Part shown: piece after piece, positions 37,483 to 46,916 of the stretch
How positions within the stretch are numbered: the stretch's first letter is position 1
How the letters are laid out: every line of letters begins with the position of its first letter
DNA from: Halomonas ramblicola
GTDB taxonomy: Bacteria; Pseudomonadota; Gammaproteobacteria; Pseudomonadales; Halomonadaceae
Length of the DNA stretch: 50,369 bases
NCBI RefSeq assembly: GCF_030409215.1
Contig: NZ_JAUFPL010000017.1
Span: 110,566 to 160,934 of the forward strand
Reading direction: 5' to 3'
The notes under the pieces: generated by a model
The model's input: only the letters and a program-made list of their open reading frames with translations
What the model was told of the DNA's origin: nothing
The model's database searches: none
Position numbers and translations under genes: made by a program

Positions 37483-38988
37483 TCAGTCCTCGGTGACCGG
37501 CTTGAAGCGGCGCAGCTCCAGCAGCCGGTAGCCGGTATAGTTGCCGATCAGCAGAATCAGCGCCATCAGGATCAACTGGATGCCCAGGAAGTTGAAGGTG
37601 ACGTGGCGCACCAGAGGGTTGTTCATGGCCAGGTAGGCCAGCACCGCCGTGACCAGGCTGCCGCCGCCCTGGATCAGCACCTCCTTGGGGCCTTCCTCCT
37701 CCCACAGGATCGACATCCGCTCGATGGTCCAGGAGAGGATGATCATCGGGAAGAAGGTGATGGTCAGGCCGGCGTTGAGGCCGAAGCGGTAGGAGAGTAC
37801 CGAGAACACCGAGATGATGCCGATCACCGTGATGATCACCGCCGTGACTCGCGCCACCAGTAGCAGGTTGAGGTAGGAGAGGTAGTTGCGGATCACCAGG
37901 CCCACCGCCACCACCAGCAGGAAGCCGACCAGGCCGGTGAGCAGGGTGGTCTGAATGAAGGCCAGGGCGATCAGCACCGGCATGAAGGTGCCCGAGGTCT
38001 TGATCCCCACCAGGATGCGCAGCACGACCACCACCAGCGCCCCGATCGGGATCAGCAGGATGGTCTGGAACAACGCCTGATCCTCCAGCGGCAGGCTGTG
38101 GATCGAGAAGTTGAGCAGCGTATCCTCGTTGAGCTGGTTGCGCACGGCGGCGGCAGCCGGCTGGTTGCGGCTCAGCATGGAGAAGGTGACCTGCGAATTG
38201 GTACCGCCCTGGACCTCGAGCACGGCCTGGCCGGAGGACTCCCACAGCAGGAGGTTGTCCGGACGCCCCTGTTCGCCGGTGGTGGGATCGAACAGTGCCC
38301 AGTGCTGCTCATCGAAGACCTGGATCCAACTGGTCAGCGACTGGCGACGCCGGCCGTCCTCCAGTACCAGGCCGCTGACCTCGCGGGCCGGAACCCCGGC
38401 CTGGTTGAGCAGGCGCACCAGCAGGGGGCTGCGCTCGAACTGGGTCAGCAGCAGGCGGGCGTTCTCGCCCTGGCGCTCGTCGCCGAAGTCGTGGATCAGT
38501 TCCCGGGCGAAGGTGAAGGCGTCGGCGCTGCGCGACCAGGCGCGCTCGATCACCTGGGCGGCGGCAGTGTCATAGGGCCGCTCCCAGACGATGTCGCGGC
38601 GCAGTGGCGGCGCCTCGATGCGCGGCGGGCGGCTGTCGGGGGCGACCAGCAGTTGGGCGGTGTAGAAGAGCTGCTGGCTGCCGGTGGCCTCGCGGGTCGA
38701 CCACTGGGCGCGCCGGCCGCCGTTCTCCTCCTGGAAGGAGAGGCCATAGCCCGGCGAGGCGGTATGCTCGGTGAGCAGCCGGAAGCCTTCCTGGGTGGAG
38801 GGCAGGGCCATGTTAACCTTGACCGGGTCGCCCTCGGCCGTGAAGTTGACCAGGGCCTCCACCTCCCACACCTGGCGCTGTTCGCCCGGCGTCCAGGGCA
38901 CCTCGAGCTGGTAATGGCGGTGCAGGCTCATGGCCACGCCGACCAGCAGCAGCAGGCCGACGAGCAGATAGAAGGGCAGTCGTGACAT
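37483..38988 (-). CDS. Seven-TM membrane protein with inactive transglutaminase domain
   Basis: A 501-residue protein. One helix (residues 6-24) leads to a large periplasmic region (25-260) resembling an inactive transglutaminase (WIQVFDEQHWALFDPTTGE marks the core), followed by about seven membrane helices from residue 265 to 492. This is the 7TM-transglutaminase architecture always seen with an ATP-grasp partner. The likely role is binding or presenting a peptide substrate across the inner membrane. It begins 38 bases after the lipoprotein gene and ends four bases before the ATP-grasp gene. Confidence 0.88.
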   Translation of the reverse strand: MSRLPFYLLVGLLLLVGVAMSLHRHYQLEVPWTPGEQRQVWEVEALVNFTAEGDPVKVNMALPSTQEGFRLLTEHTASPGYGLSFQEENGGRRAQWSTREATGSQQLFYTAQLLVAPDSRPPRIEAPPLRRDIVWERPYDTAAAQVIERAWSRSADAFTFARELIHDFGDERQGENARLLLTQFERSPLLVRLLNQAGVPAREVSGLVLEDGRRRQSLTSWIQVFDEQHWALFDPTTGEQGRPDNLLLWESSGQAVLEVQGGTNSQVTFSMLSRNQPAAAAVRNQLNEDTLLNFSIHSLPLEDQALFQTILLIPIGALVVVVLRILVGIKTSGTFMPVLIALAFIQTTLLTGLVGFLLVVAVGLVIRNYLSYLNLLLVARVTAVIITVIGIISVFSVLSYRFGLNAGLTITFFPMIILSWTIERMSILWEEEGPKEVLIQGGGSLVTAVLAYLAMNNPLVRHVTFNFLGIQLILMALILLIGNYTGYRLLELRRFKPVTED

Positions 38989-39026
38989 GGGTCTTCCTTG
39001 CGGGAGTGGTCGGCCGGGTGGTGGCG

Positions 39027-39863
39027 TCAGCGCTCGTCGTCGAGTTCGTCGTCGTTCTCGTCGAGCTCGGCTTCGTCCGCCGGCCGCCCGCCGGGATATT
39101 CGGGACGCTCGTGCAGGTAGCTTTCCGCCACGTCGATCACGGCAATATCCATCAGGAAGCGCCTGCCCAGCAAGGCCGGATAGTCGAGGTGGGTGCGATC
39201 GCTGAGGGTGAATTCCACCGGCTCGCGCAGTGGCCCCAGGGTCATCATCAGGGTCACCACCGGCCGCGATTGCTCGCCGTTGGCCTGGACGATACGCACG
39301 CGCCGCTCGATGGGCGCCTCGATCCACTCGTCGCGCACCGTATCGATCACCACGTCGTCGTCGGTGAGGCCCAGTTTGAAGCGCACCCAGTCCTCGCCGT
39401 CGCGCTCGAAGCGGGTGATCTCCCGGGCCGACAGCGACGAGGTGTTGGCCCCGGAATCGATGCGTGCCTTGAGGTAGGTACCCACGTCGGGCAGGCCGAC
39501 CCATTCGCTGCTGCCCAGCACCGCCTTGTTGGCCAGGCCCAGCTCGTCGGCGGCACATTCTCGGGTCACGACGACGGGGTCGGCCTCGTCGCCCTGGAGG
39601 CGCTCGACGTCGGCGCGCAGGTGGCGCAGCAGGCTGCCGACCTCGCGCACGTCGGCGATCAGGGCGTCCTGACGGCGCAACTGGTCGGCCTGGCGGCGTG
39701 TCCGGGCCTCGCAGCTCGCCGACAGCGATGTCTCCAGGGCATCCATGCGCCGGGAGAACTCGTCGGGACCGAGGGTGGGCGGCGGTGGCTCGACGGGCGT
39801 GACGCAGCCCGCGAGCAGCAGGGCGGCAGACAGGGCACCGGCGGGCAGCAGAGATCGGGACAT
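39027..39863 (-). CDS. Aspartic-protease-like (RimB/PF05618 family) lipoprotein
   Basis: A 278-residue predicted lipoprotein. Lipobox LLAGC places the lipidated cysteine at position 20. Residues about 35-95 are a helical or coiled region. The catalytic-like domain carries an Asp136-Ser-Gly-Ala motif (ARIDSGANTSSLS) typical of retropepsin folds, although the family is often labelled ATP-dependent zinc protease. The acidic tail (DELDENDDELDDER type) is disordered. Start at 39863 has aagga 12 bases upstream. It heads the triad with the seven-TM and ATP-grasp genes and is likely its protease arm. Confidence 0.85.
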   Translation of the reverse strand: MSRSLLPAGALSAALLLAGCVTPVEPPPPTLGPDEFSRRMDALETSLSASCEARTRRQADQLRRQDALIADVREVGSLLRHLRADVERLQGDEADPVVVTRECAADELGLANKAVLGSSEWVGLPDVGTYLKARIDSGANTSSLSAREITRFERDGEDWVRFKLGLTDDDVVIDTVRDEWIEAPIERRVRIVQANGEQSRPVVTLMMTLGPLREPVEFTLSDRTHLDYPALLGRRFLMDIAVIDVAESYLHERPEYPGGRPADEAELDENDDELDDER

Positions 39864-39977
39864 GGGGTGGAACATTCCTTTGAGCGGTGCCGAGATGATA
39901 AGGATTCGCCCGCAGGCTTGTCCAACGCGCACGCCAGCCGCTGAGGCGTAGCGGGCCTTGCCCCATGCTTCATTTAA

Positions 39978-39993
39978 CATAATATACATTATG
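39978..39993. promoter_or_regulatory. Palindrome upstream of the envelope triad
   Basis: CATAAT-atac-ATTATG is a perfect inverted repeat of six bases per arm, 115 bases before the lipoprotein start, in an otherwise GC-rich gap. It shares TAATATACATTA with the palindrome at 32262-32275, so one regulator could bind both; this is untested. Confidence 0.45.
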
Positions 39994-40055
39994 CGAAACA
40001 TCGCCATGCCCTCCACTCTGGGCATCGCCATCGTCCGGGTCCGCTTTGCCCATGA

Positions 40056-40089
40056 CGACACCCCCGGCTCACGGGAACCGGGGGTGTCG
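40056..40089 (-). terminator. Terminator hairpin of ectABC
   Basis: CGACACCCCCGG (40056-40067) pairs perfectly with CCGGGGGTGTCG (40078-40089) around a ten-base loop, starting 27 bases past the ectC stop. The stem is very stable but only a short mixed sequence follows instead of a T-run. Confidence 0.7.
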
Positions 40090-40115
40090 GGAGATCGCCG
40101 TCGACGGACCGCCGA

Positions 40116-40532
40116 TCAGATCGGCTTCTCGTCGTCGGCTTCCTCGTGGGCCGGCGCATAGGAGCCATCCTCGCGATGGATCTCCTTGCCGGTCAGCCCC
40201 GGGGTGAACACGCAGGCCAGGTGCATGGTCTTGAACGCCCGCAGCAGGTGCTCGTCGTGCTGGTCGAGGATGTAGATGTCGCCCGGCTTGATCGGCCAGA
40301 TCTTGCCGTCGGCCAGGGTCTCCACCTCGCCATCGCCCTCGATGCAGTAGACCGCCTCGAAGTGATGCTTGTAGTGGATATGGGTCTCGGTGCCCTCATA
40401 GATCCGTGTGATATGGAAGGAGCAGTTGCCGCCGTCATCGGCCAGCGACAACCGGGTGCTGTCCCAGTTGCCGTTCTCGGCCTTGACCAGACGGTCGGTC
40501 TCGCGGGCGACTTCGAGGTTGCGAACGATCAT
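40116..40532 (-). CDS. ectC: L-ectoine synthase
   Basis: A 138-residue cupin that closes N-gamma-acetyl-diaminobutyrate into ectoine, the last step of osmoprotectant synthesis. The metal ligands known for the family map to Glu59 (KHHFEAVY), Tyr87 and His95 ([12 protein letters not shown]). The acidic C-terminal tail is slightly longer than average. It is 107 bases downstream of ectB. A strong hairpin follows, and no ectD or aspartokinase gene continues the operon in this window. Confidence 0.97.
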   Translation of the reverse strand: MIVRNLEVARETDRLVKAENGNWDSTRLSLADDGGNCSFHITRIYEGTETHIHYKHHFEAVYCIEGDGEVETLADGKIWPIKPGDIYILDQHDEHLLRAFKTMHLACVFTPGLTGKEIHREDGSYAPAHEEADDEKPI

Positions 40533-40639
40533 GGAGGCTCTCCAGTAGTGTCTATGGCGGGTCGGCCACGGCCCCGCCGTGGCCGACCGATGAGCGGGCC
40601 GCCGGACCGGCGCAACCGACCCGGTGTCCCATCAGCATA

Positions 40640-42572
<1,933 letters not shown>

Positions 42573-42602
42573 GGGCGTTTCGCTTCGGCGATGTCGAACG
42601 GG

Positions 42603-42630
42603 ATTATACCAGCGACGACCGGCATTTCAA
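42603..42630 (-). promoter_or_regulatory. Sigma-70 promoter of ectABC
   Basis: On the minus strand TTGAAA (42625-42630) and TATAAT (42603-42608) are separated by 16 bases, with the -10 about 30 bases before the ectA ATG. Both hexamers are near consensus. AT-rich sequence upstream (42640-42690) may hold further osmoregulated promoter elements. Confidence 0.65.
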
Positions 42631-42806
42631 AGTTGCCATTATTTTGCGGGCCATTATCCATAACAGAAAATTATGCAATACCGAACACGGCCAGTGGGAT
42701 CTTCTGGCGCCTGTCGTCGTCCGATCGCCAGCGCCACCGCCGGGCCCACCCTGCCCTGTTCAGTCTAGCCCAGCGCGGGACGGTCGGCGGCCGTTCATGC
42801 CCACGA

Positions 42807-42840
42807 CGCAAGCGGGCCGCCCGGAGGCGGCCCGCTTGCG
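42807..42840 (-). terminator. Terminator hairpin after gor
   Basis: CGCAAGCGGGCCGCC (42807-42821) pairs perfectly with GGCGGCCCGCTTGCG (42826-42840) around CGGA, a 15-bp stem beginning 13 bases past the gor stop. It separates gor from ectABC on the same strand. No T-run follows. Confidence 0.7.
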
Positions 42841-42853
42841 ACGGCGTCGAGAC

Positions 42854-44233
42854 TCAGCGCCGCGTCGGCGTGCGCATGGTGACGAACTCCTCGGCCCCGG
42901 TGGGATGGATGCCCACGGTGGCGTCGAAATCGGCCTTGGTGAGACCGGCCTTGACGGCCACGGCGATACCCTGGATCACCTCGCCGGCCTCCTCGCCCAC
43001 CATGTGGGCCCCCACCACCACGTCGCTGGCATCGTCGACGATGAGCTTCATCAGGCAGCGCTCGCGGCTCCCCGAGAGGGTGTGCTTGAGGGGCCGGAAA
43101 TCGGCGGTATAGACGCGGATATCGCCGTATCGCTCGCGTGCCTGCTCCTCGGTGAGCCCTACGGTGCCGATGTTGGGGTGGCAGAAGACGGTGGTGGCGA
43201 TCTTGTCGTACGCCAGCGGCGCCTTCGGCGGCGTCTCCCCGAAATGGCAGCGCACCAGGTGCATCGCCTCGGCCAGGGCCACCGGGGTCAGCTCGGGTCC
43301 GCCGGTGACGTCACCGATGGCGAGGATCGAGGGCACCGAGGTCGCGAAGCGCTCGTCGACCTTCGGGTGGCCGCCGTCGGTGAGCTGGACATCCAGTTCG
43401 TCGAGCCCCAGGCCGGCCAGGTGGGGGCGCCGCCCGGTGGCGGCGAGCACGGCGTCCACCTCCAGGGTCTCGCCGCTGGTCAGGGTCACGGCGAGCCCGC
43501 CCGCGACCCGCTCGATGCACTCGATGTTGGTGTCGAAGCGCAGGTCCACGCCCTTCTCGCGCATCTGGTCGCGGGCAAACTCGCGCACCTCCCGGTCGAA
43601 GCCGCGCAGGAACAGCTCGCCGCGGTAGACCAGGTGGGTATCGCTGCCCAGGCCGTTGAAGATGCTGGCGAACTCCACGGCGATGTAGCCGCCGCCCAGC
43701 ACCAGGAAGCGCTCCGGGAAGCGTTCCAGATCGAAGACCTCGTTGGAGGTCACCGCCAGTTCGCTGCCGGGGAAGTCCGGTATCCAGGGCCAGCCGCCCA
43801 CGGCCACCAGGATCTTCTCGACGCTGTGCACCTCGCCGGCCACCTCCACGTGGTGCGGGTCCAGCACCCGTGCCCGGCCGTTGATCAGGCGCACGTCGGC
43901 GCCGTCCAGCAGGCGGGCGTAGATGTCGTTGAGGCGCTTGATCTCCCCCACCTTGTTGTCGCGCAGGGTCGGCCAGTCGAAGCGCGGGGGCTCGGGCAGC
44001 TGCCAGCCGAAGCCCTCGGCGTCCTCGAAGGCGTCGTGGAAGTGGGCAGCATAGGAGTAGAGCTTCTTGGGCACGCAGCCCACGTTGACGCAGGTACCAC
44101 CGAGGTAGCGGTCCTCGGCCACGGCGACCCGGGCGCCGGCGGCCGCCGCGGTGCGGGCGGCGCGCACGCCACCCGAGCCGGCGCCGATGACGAAGAGATC
44201 CCAGTCACGCGGGGTGCGATCTTGGTCGGACAC
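42854..44233 (-). CDS. gor: Glutathione-disulfide reductase
   Basis: A 459-residue FAD flavoenzyme reducing glutathione disulfide with NADPH. FAD site [14 protein letters not shown] near residues 17-30, the redox pair Cys48 and Cys53 ([13 protein letters not shown]), NADPH-binding [10 protein letters not shown] and the C-terminal active-site [10 protein letters not shown] are all present. The start is a GTG at 44233: there is no closer ATG, and aggag lies eight bases upstream. It is divergent from the carbonic anhydrase gene. The enzyme fits with MsrA and NfuA as part of redox maintenance. Confidence 0.94.
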   Translation of the reverse strand: MSDQDRTPRDWDLFVIGAGSGGVRAARTAAAAGARVAVAEDRYLGGTCVNVGCVPKKLYSYAAHFHDAFEDAEGFGWQLPEPPRFDWPTLRDNKVGEIKRLNDIYARLLDGADVRLINGRARVLDPHHVEVAGEVHSVEKILVAVGGWPWIPDFPGSELAVTSNEVFDLERFPERFLVLGGGYIAVEFASIFNGLGSDTHLVYRGELFLRGFDREVREFARDQMREKGVDLRFDTNIECIERVAGGLAVTLTSGETLEVDAVLAATGRRPHLAGLGLDELDVQLTDGGHPKVDERFATSVPSILAIGDVTGGPELTPVALAEAMHLVRCHFGETPPKAPLAYDKIATTVFCHPNIGTVGLTEEQARERYGDIRVYTADFRPLKHTLSGSRERCLMKLIVDDASDVVVGAHMVGEEAGEVIQGIAVAVKAGLTKADFDATVGIHPTGAEEFVTMRTPTRR

Positions 44234-44319
44234 GATGTTCGCTCCTGGTCGGGGGCCGCTGGGGCCCGTGGGACGGTGCGGCGATGATACCAGGCACATC
44301 CCCGCGCCGGGAGGCCAGG

Positions 44320-44348
44320 TTGACCCCCGGAGGGCGCGGCGGTAAAAG
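44320..44348 (+). promoter_or_regulatory. Candidate promoter of the carbonic anhydrase gene
   Basis: TTGACC (44320-44325) and TAAAAG (44343-44348) are 17 bases apart, 54 bases before the start. On the other strand TGGTATCAT at about 44284-44292 could serve as an extended -10 for gor. Both are moderate matches. Confidence 0.4.
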
Positions 44349-44401
44349 GAGGGCCGGCCCCAGGGCCGCCTCCCATCACCAGCCACCTACGGGACCGCCA
44401 G

Positions 44402-45052
44402 ATGAAGACGGAAATCGAATCCCTGCTCGAGAACAACCGCGCCTGGGCCGAACGGATCTGCCGTGAGGACCCCGACTTCTTCGAACGGCTCTCGCGGCAG
44501 CAGAATCCCGACTACCTGTGGATCGGCTGCTCCGACAGCCGGGTTCCCGCCAACCAGATCATCGCGTTGCCACCCGGCGAGGTGTTCGTGCACCGCAACG
44601 TCGCCAACCTGGTCCACCACAACGACCTCAACGCCCTCTCGGTACTGCAGTACGCCGTGGACGTGCTCCAGGTGCGCCACATCATGGTGGTCGGCCACTA
44701 CGGCTGCGGCGGGGTGCGTGCCGCCGTGGCCGGCGGCGACAACGGCATGGTCGACATCTGGCTGCATTCGGTGCGCGAACTCTACCATCGCCACCGGCAG
44801 GAGCTCGCCGACCTCCCGCTCGAGGACCAGGTCGACCGGATGTGCGAGATCAACGTCAAGGCCCAGGTCCGCCACCTCAGCCACACCAAGATCCTCCAGC
44901 ACGCCTGGCAGCGCGGCCAGCGGGTGTGGGTCCACGGCTGGGTCTACGGCCTGGCGGACGGTCGCGTCAAGGACCTCGAGTGCACCATCGCCGGACTCGA
45001 TGAGGTGGCCGACCTCTATCGCATCGAGGGATTGGCACCGCCGGGTGGCTGA
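44402..45052 (+). CDS. can: Beta-class carbonic anhydrase
   Basis: A 216-residue zinc enzyme interconverting CO2 and bicarbonate. Zinc ligands Cys43, His99 and Cys102 and the Asp45-Arg47 dyad (CSDSRVPANQ, VVGHYGCGGV) are all in place, and the length and tail (WVHGWVYGLADGRVKDLE) match E. coli Can. It supplies bicarbonate for carboxylations at ambient CO2. A remnant of an unrelated peptidase gene lies after its stop. Confidence 0.96.
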   Translation: MKTEIESLLENNRAWAERICREDPDFFERLSRQQNPDYLWIGCSDSRVPANQIIALPPGEVFVHRNVANLVHHNDLNALSVLQYAVDVLQVRHIMVVGHYGCGGVRAAVAGGDNGMVDIWLHSVRELYHRHRQELADLPLEDQVDRMCEINVKAQVRHLSHTKILQHAWQRGQRVWVHGWVYGLADGRVKDLECTIAGLDEVADLYRIEGLAPPGG

Positions 45053-45113
45053 CGGCTCGAGGAGGAGGTGGGCACCACCCTGATCAATTGCCAGATGCTG
45101 CCCAACGCGAGGG

Positions 45114-45263
45114 CGCCCTGCCCTACGCCTGCCCCGGGAACTGGAGGCCGGTATGGTGGTCACCATGGAGCCGGGGTTGTATATGATCCCGATGCTCCGC
45201 ATCGAGGACGATGTCCTGATCGGCCCCGACGGCCCCGTCAACCTGACGCCGGAAGAGACGTGA
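45114..45263 (+). pseudogene. Remnant of an M24-family Xaa-Pro dipeptidase (PepQ-like) gene
   Basis: The frame read from about 45114 to the TGA at 45261-45263 gives LRLPRELEAGMVVTMEPGLY followed by MIPMLRIEDDVLIGPDG and a short NLTPEET ending. These are C-terminal landmarks of PepQ-type M24 peptidases: the GMVxTxEPG block with a metal-binding glutamate, and the RIEDD block with the second. About 30 residues that normally separate them are missing, and an in-frame stop (45081-45083) with no upstream catalytic domain shows that the 5' part is gone. It is a decayed tail, not a working gene. The yheT ATG follows seven bases later. Confidence 0.75.
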
Positions 45264-45270
45264 TCGTCCC

Positions 45271-46305
45271 ATGAGTGGCCAGTTGCATCTCGCCGATTTC
45301 CAGCCACCGCCGGGCCTGGCCAACCGCCATGTCCAGACGCTGCTGCCGCGCCTGCTGCCCAGGCGGCGACTGTCCTGTCATCGCGAGATCCTCGAGCTGC
45401 CCGACGGTGACTTCGTCGAGCTGGCCTGGGCGAAGCCGGCCCCCGCCGCGGCCGATGCGCCCATCTTCGTGCTCTTCCACGGCCTCGAGGGGTCCGTCGA
45501 TTCCCCCTATGCCCGGGCCCTGCTGGCCATGGCCGCCGGTCTCGGCTGGCGGGCGGTGCTGATGCACTTCCGCGGCTGCGGACGCCAGCCCAACCGCCTG
45601 CCGCGGGCCTACCACAGCGGCGATACCGCCGACGCCTACTGGCTGATCGGCCAACTCGCCCACCGCTATCCGCGGGCACTCAAGGTCGCCGCCGGCGTCT
45701 CGCTGGGCGCCAACATGCTGCTCAAGCTGGTGGCCGAACAGGGCGGCGACGGGCTCGACCTGGCCGGCGCCATCGCCATCGCCGCCCCCCTCGACCTGGC
45801 GGCCAGCGCCGACAGCATCCATCACGGCTTCGCGCGACTCTACGAGCGGCAGCTGCTGGCCTCGCTGAAGGCCAGGGTGGCGCCGCGTCTGGCCACCTTG
45901 CCCCTGGCCCTGGACCGAGCGGACCTGGCGCGGGTCGCCAGCCTGCGCGACTACGACGAGGCGGTCACCGCACCGCTGCACGGCTTCGACGGGGCCGACG
46001 ACTACTACCGACGCGCCTCCGCGGGGCCGCGGCTTGGCGACCTGGAGTTGCCCACCCTGCTCCTGCATGCCGCCGACGATCCCTTCATGCCGCCCGATCT
46101 CTTCGAGCGCGTGCCGGCGCCGAGTGATGCGGTGCGGGTGGAGGTCACCCGCCACGGTGGGCACGTGGGCTTCGTCGAGGGCCGCCGGGGTCGGCTGGGT
46201 TCCTGGCTGTCGCGCCGCGTCGCCCGCCAGCTGCAGGACTGGTTGCACCCCGCCGGCGAGGCTGCCTGGCGGGACCGGCGGCGCGTCAGCCGATCGGGCA
46301 GCTGA
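45271..46305 (+). CDS. yheT: YheT-family alpha/beta hydrolase
   Basis: A 344-residue serine hydrolase. The nucleophile Ser144 is in [11 protein letters not shown], the acid is in HAADDPFMP and the histidine in THHGGHVGF-like [11 protein letters not shown]. The N-terminal [18 protein letters not shown] and [19 protein letters not shown] segments are YheT signatures. Substrate is unknown; the family is esterase-like. It starts just after the peptidase remnant. Its last 20 bases overlap the convergent msrA. Confidence 0.9.
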   Translation: MSGQLHLADFQPPPGLANRHVQTLLPRLLPRRRLSCHREILELPDGDFVELAWAKPAPAAADAPIFVLFHGLEGSVDSPYARALLAMAAGLGWRAVLMHFRGCGRQPNRLPRAYHSGDTADAYWLIGQLAHRYPRALKVAAGVSLGANMLLKLVAEQGGDGLDLAGAIAIAAPLDLAASADSIHHGFARLYERQLLASLKARVAPRLATLPLALDRADLARVASLRDYDEAVTAPLHGFDGADDYYRRASAGPRLGDLELPTLLLHAADDPFMPPDLFERVPAPSDAVRVEVTRHGGHVGFVEGRRGRLGSWLSRRVARQLQDWLHPAGEAAWRDRRRVSRSGS

Positions 46306-46900
46306 CGCCGGTGCCGCGCAGGCCGCAGTAGCCGCCGGGGTTCTTGTGCAGGTACTGCTGGTGATACTCCTCGGCGTAGTAGAAGGCCTCCAGGGGCGCG
46401 ACCTCGGTGGTGATGGTGCCGCCGCCGGCCCGCGACAGGGCCTGCTGGTAGGCCTCGCGGGTACGCCGCGCCATCGCCAGCTGGTCGTCGTCGGTGGCGA
46501 GGATGATCGAGCGGTACTGGGGGCCGATGTCGTTGCCCTGGCGGTCACCCTGGGTGGGATCGTGGGCCTCCCAGAAGGCCTGCAACAGCCGCTCCGGGTC
46601 GATCGCCTGCGGATCGTAGACGACCCGCACCACCTCCGCATGGCCGGTCAAGCCGGTGCAGCACTCCTCGTAGGTGGGGTTGGGCGTGACGCCGCCGGCG
46701 TAGCCCACCGCGGTGACATGTACTCCGGGCAACTGCCAGAACAGGCGCTCGGCGCCCCAGAAGCAGCCCAGGCCCAGCACGATCTCGTCCAGGCCTTCCG
46801 GGAAGGGCGGCAGCATCGCGCGGCCGTTGACCGCGTGCACGCCGCTGATGGTCAGGGGGGTATCGCGCCCCGGCAGGGCGCGTGACGGATCCAGGCGCAT
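46286..46900 (-). CDS. msrA: Peptide-methionine (S)-S-oxide reductase MsrA
   Basis: A 204-residue enzyme repairing methionine-S-sulfoxide in proteins. The catalytic Cys46 is in GLGCFWGAE and resolving cysteines occur in the tail ([13 protein letters not shown]). An N-terminal extension of about 35 residues before the core is usual in the long MsrA form. The ATG follows gcaggaggcc. It starts 16 bases after the tamB stop and may be co-transcribed with tamB. It acts with thioredoxin in the cytoplasm. Confidence 0.95.
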   Translation of the reverse strand: MRLDPSRALPGRDTPLTISGVHAVNGRAMLPPFPEGLDEIVLGLGCFWGAERLFWQLPGVHVTAVGYAGGVTPNPTYEECCTGLTGHAEVVRVVYDPQAIDPERLLQAFWEAHDPTQGDRQGNDIGPQYRSIILATDDDQLAMARRTREAYQQALSRAGGGTITTEVAPLEAFYYAEEYHQQYLHKNPGGYCGLRGTGVSCPIG

Positions 46901-46916
46901 GGCAGGCCTCCTGCGG

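Noticed and set aside
45068..45274. A 68-codon frame between can and yheT as a new small gene
   Set aside because: It is out of frame with the peptidase-like remnant that explains the same bases, and it is proline/arginine-rich without a motif.
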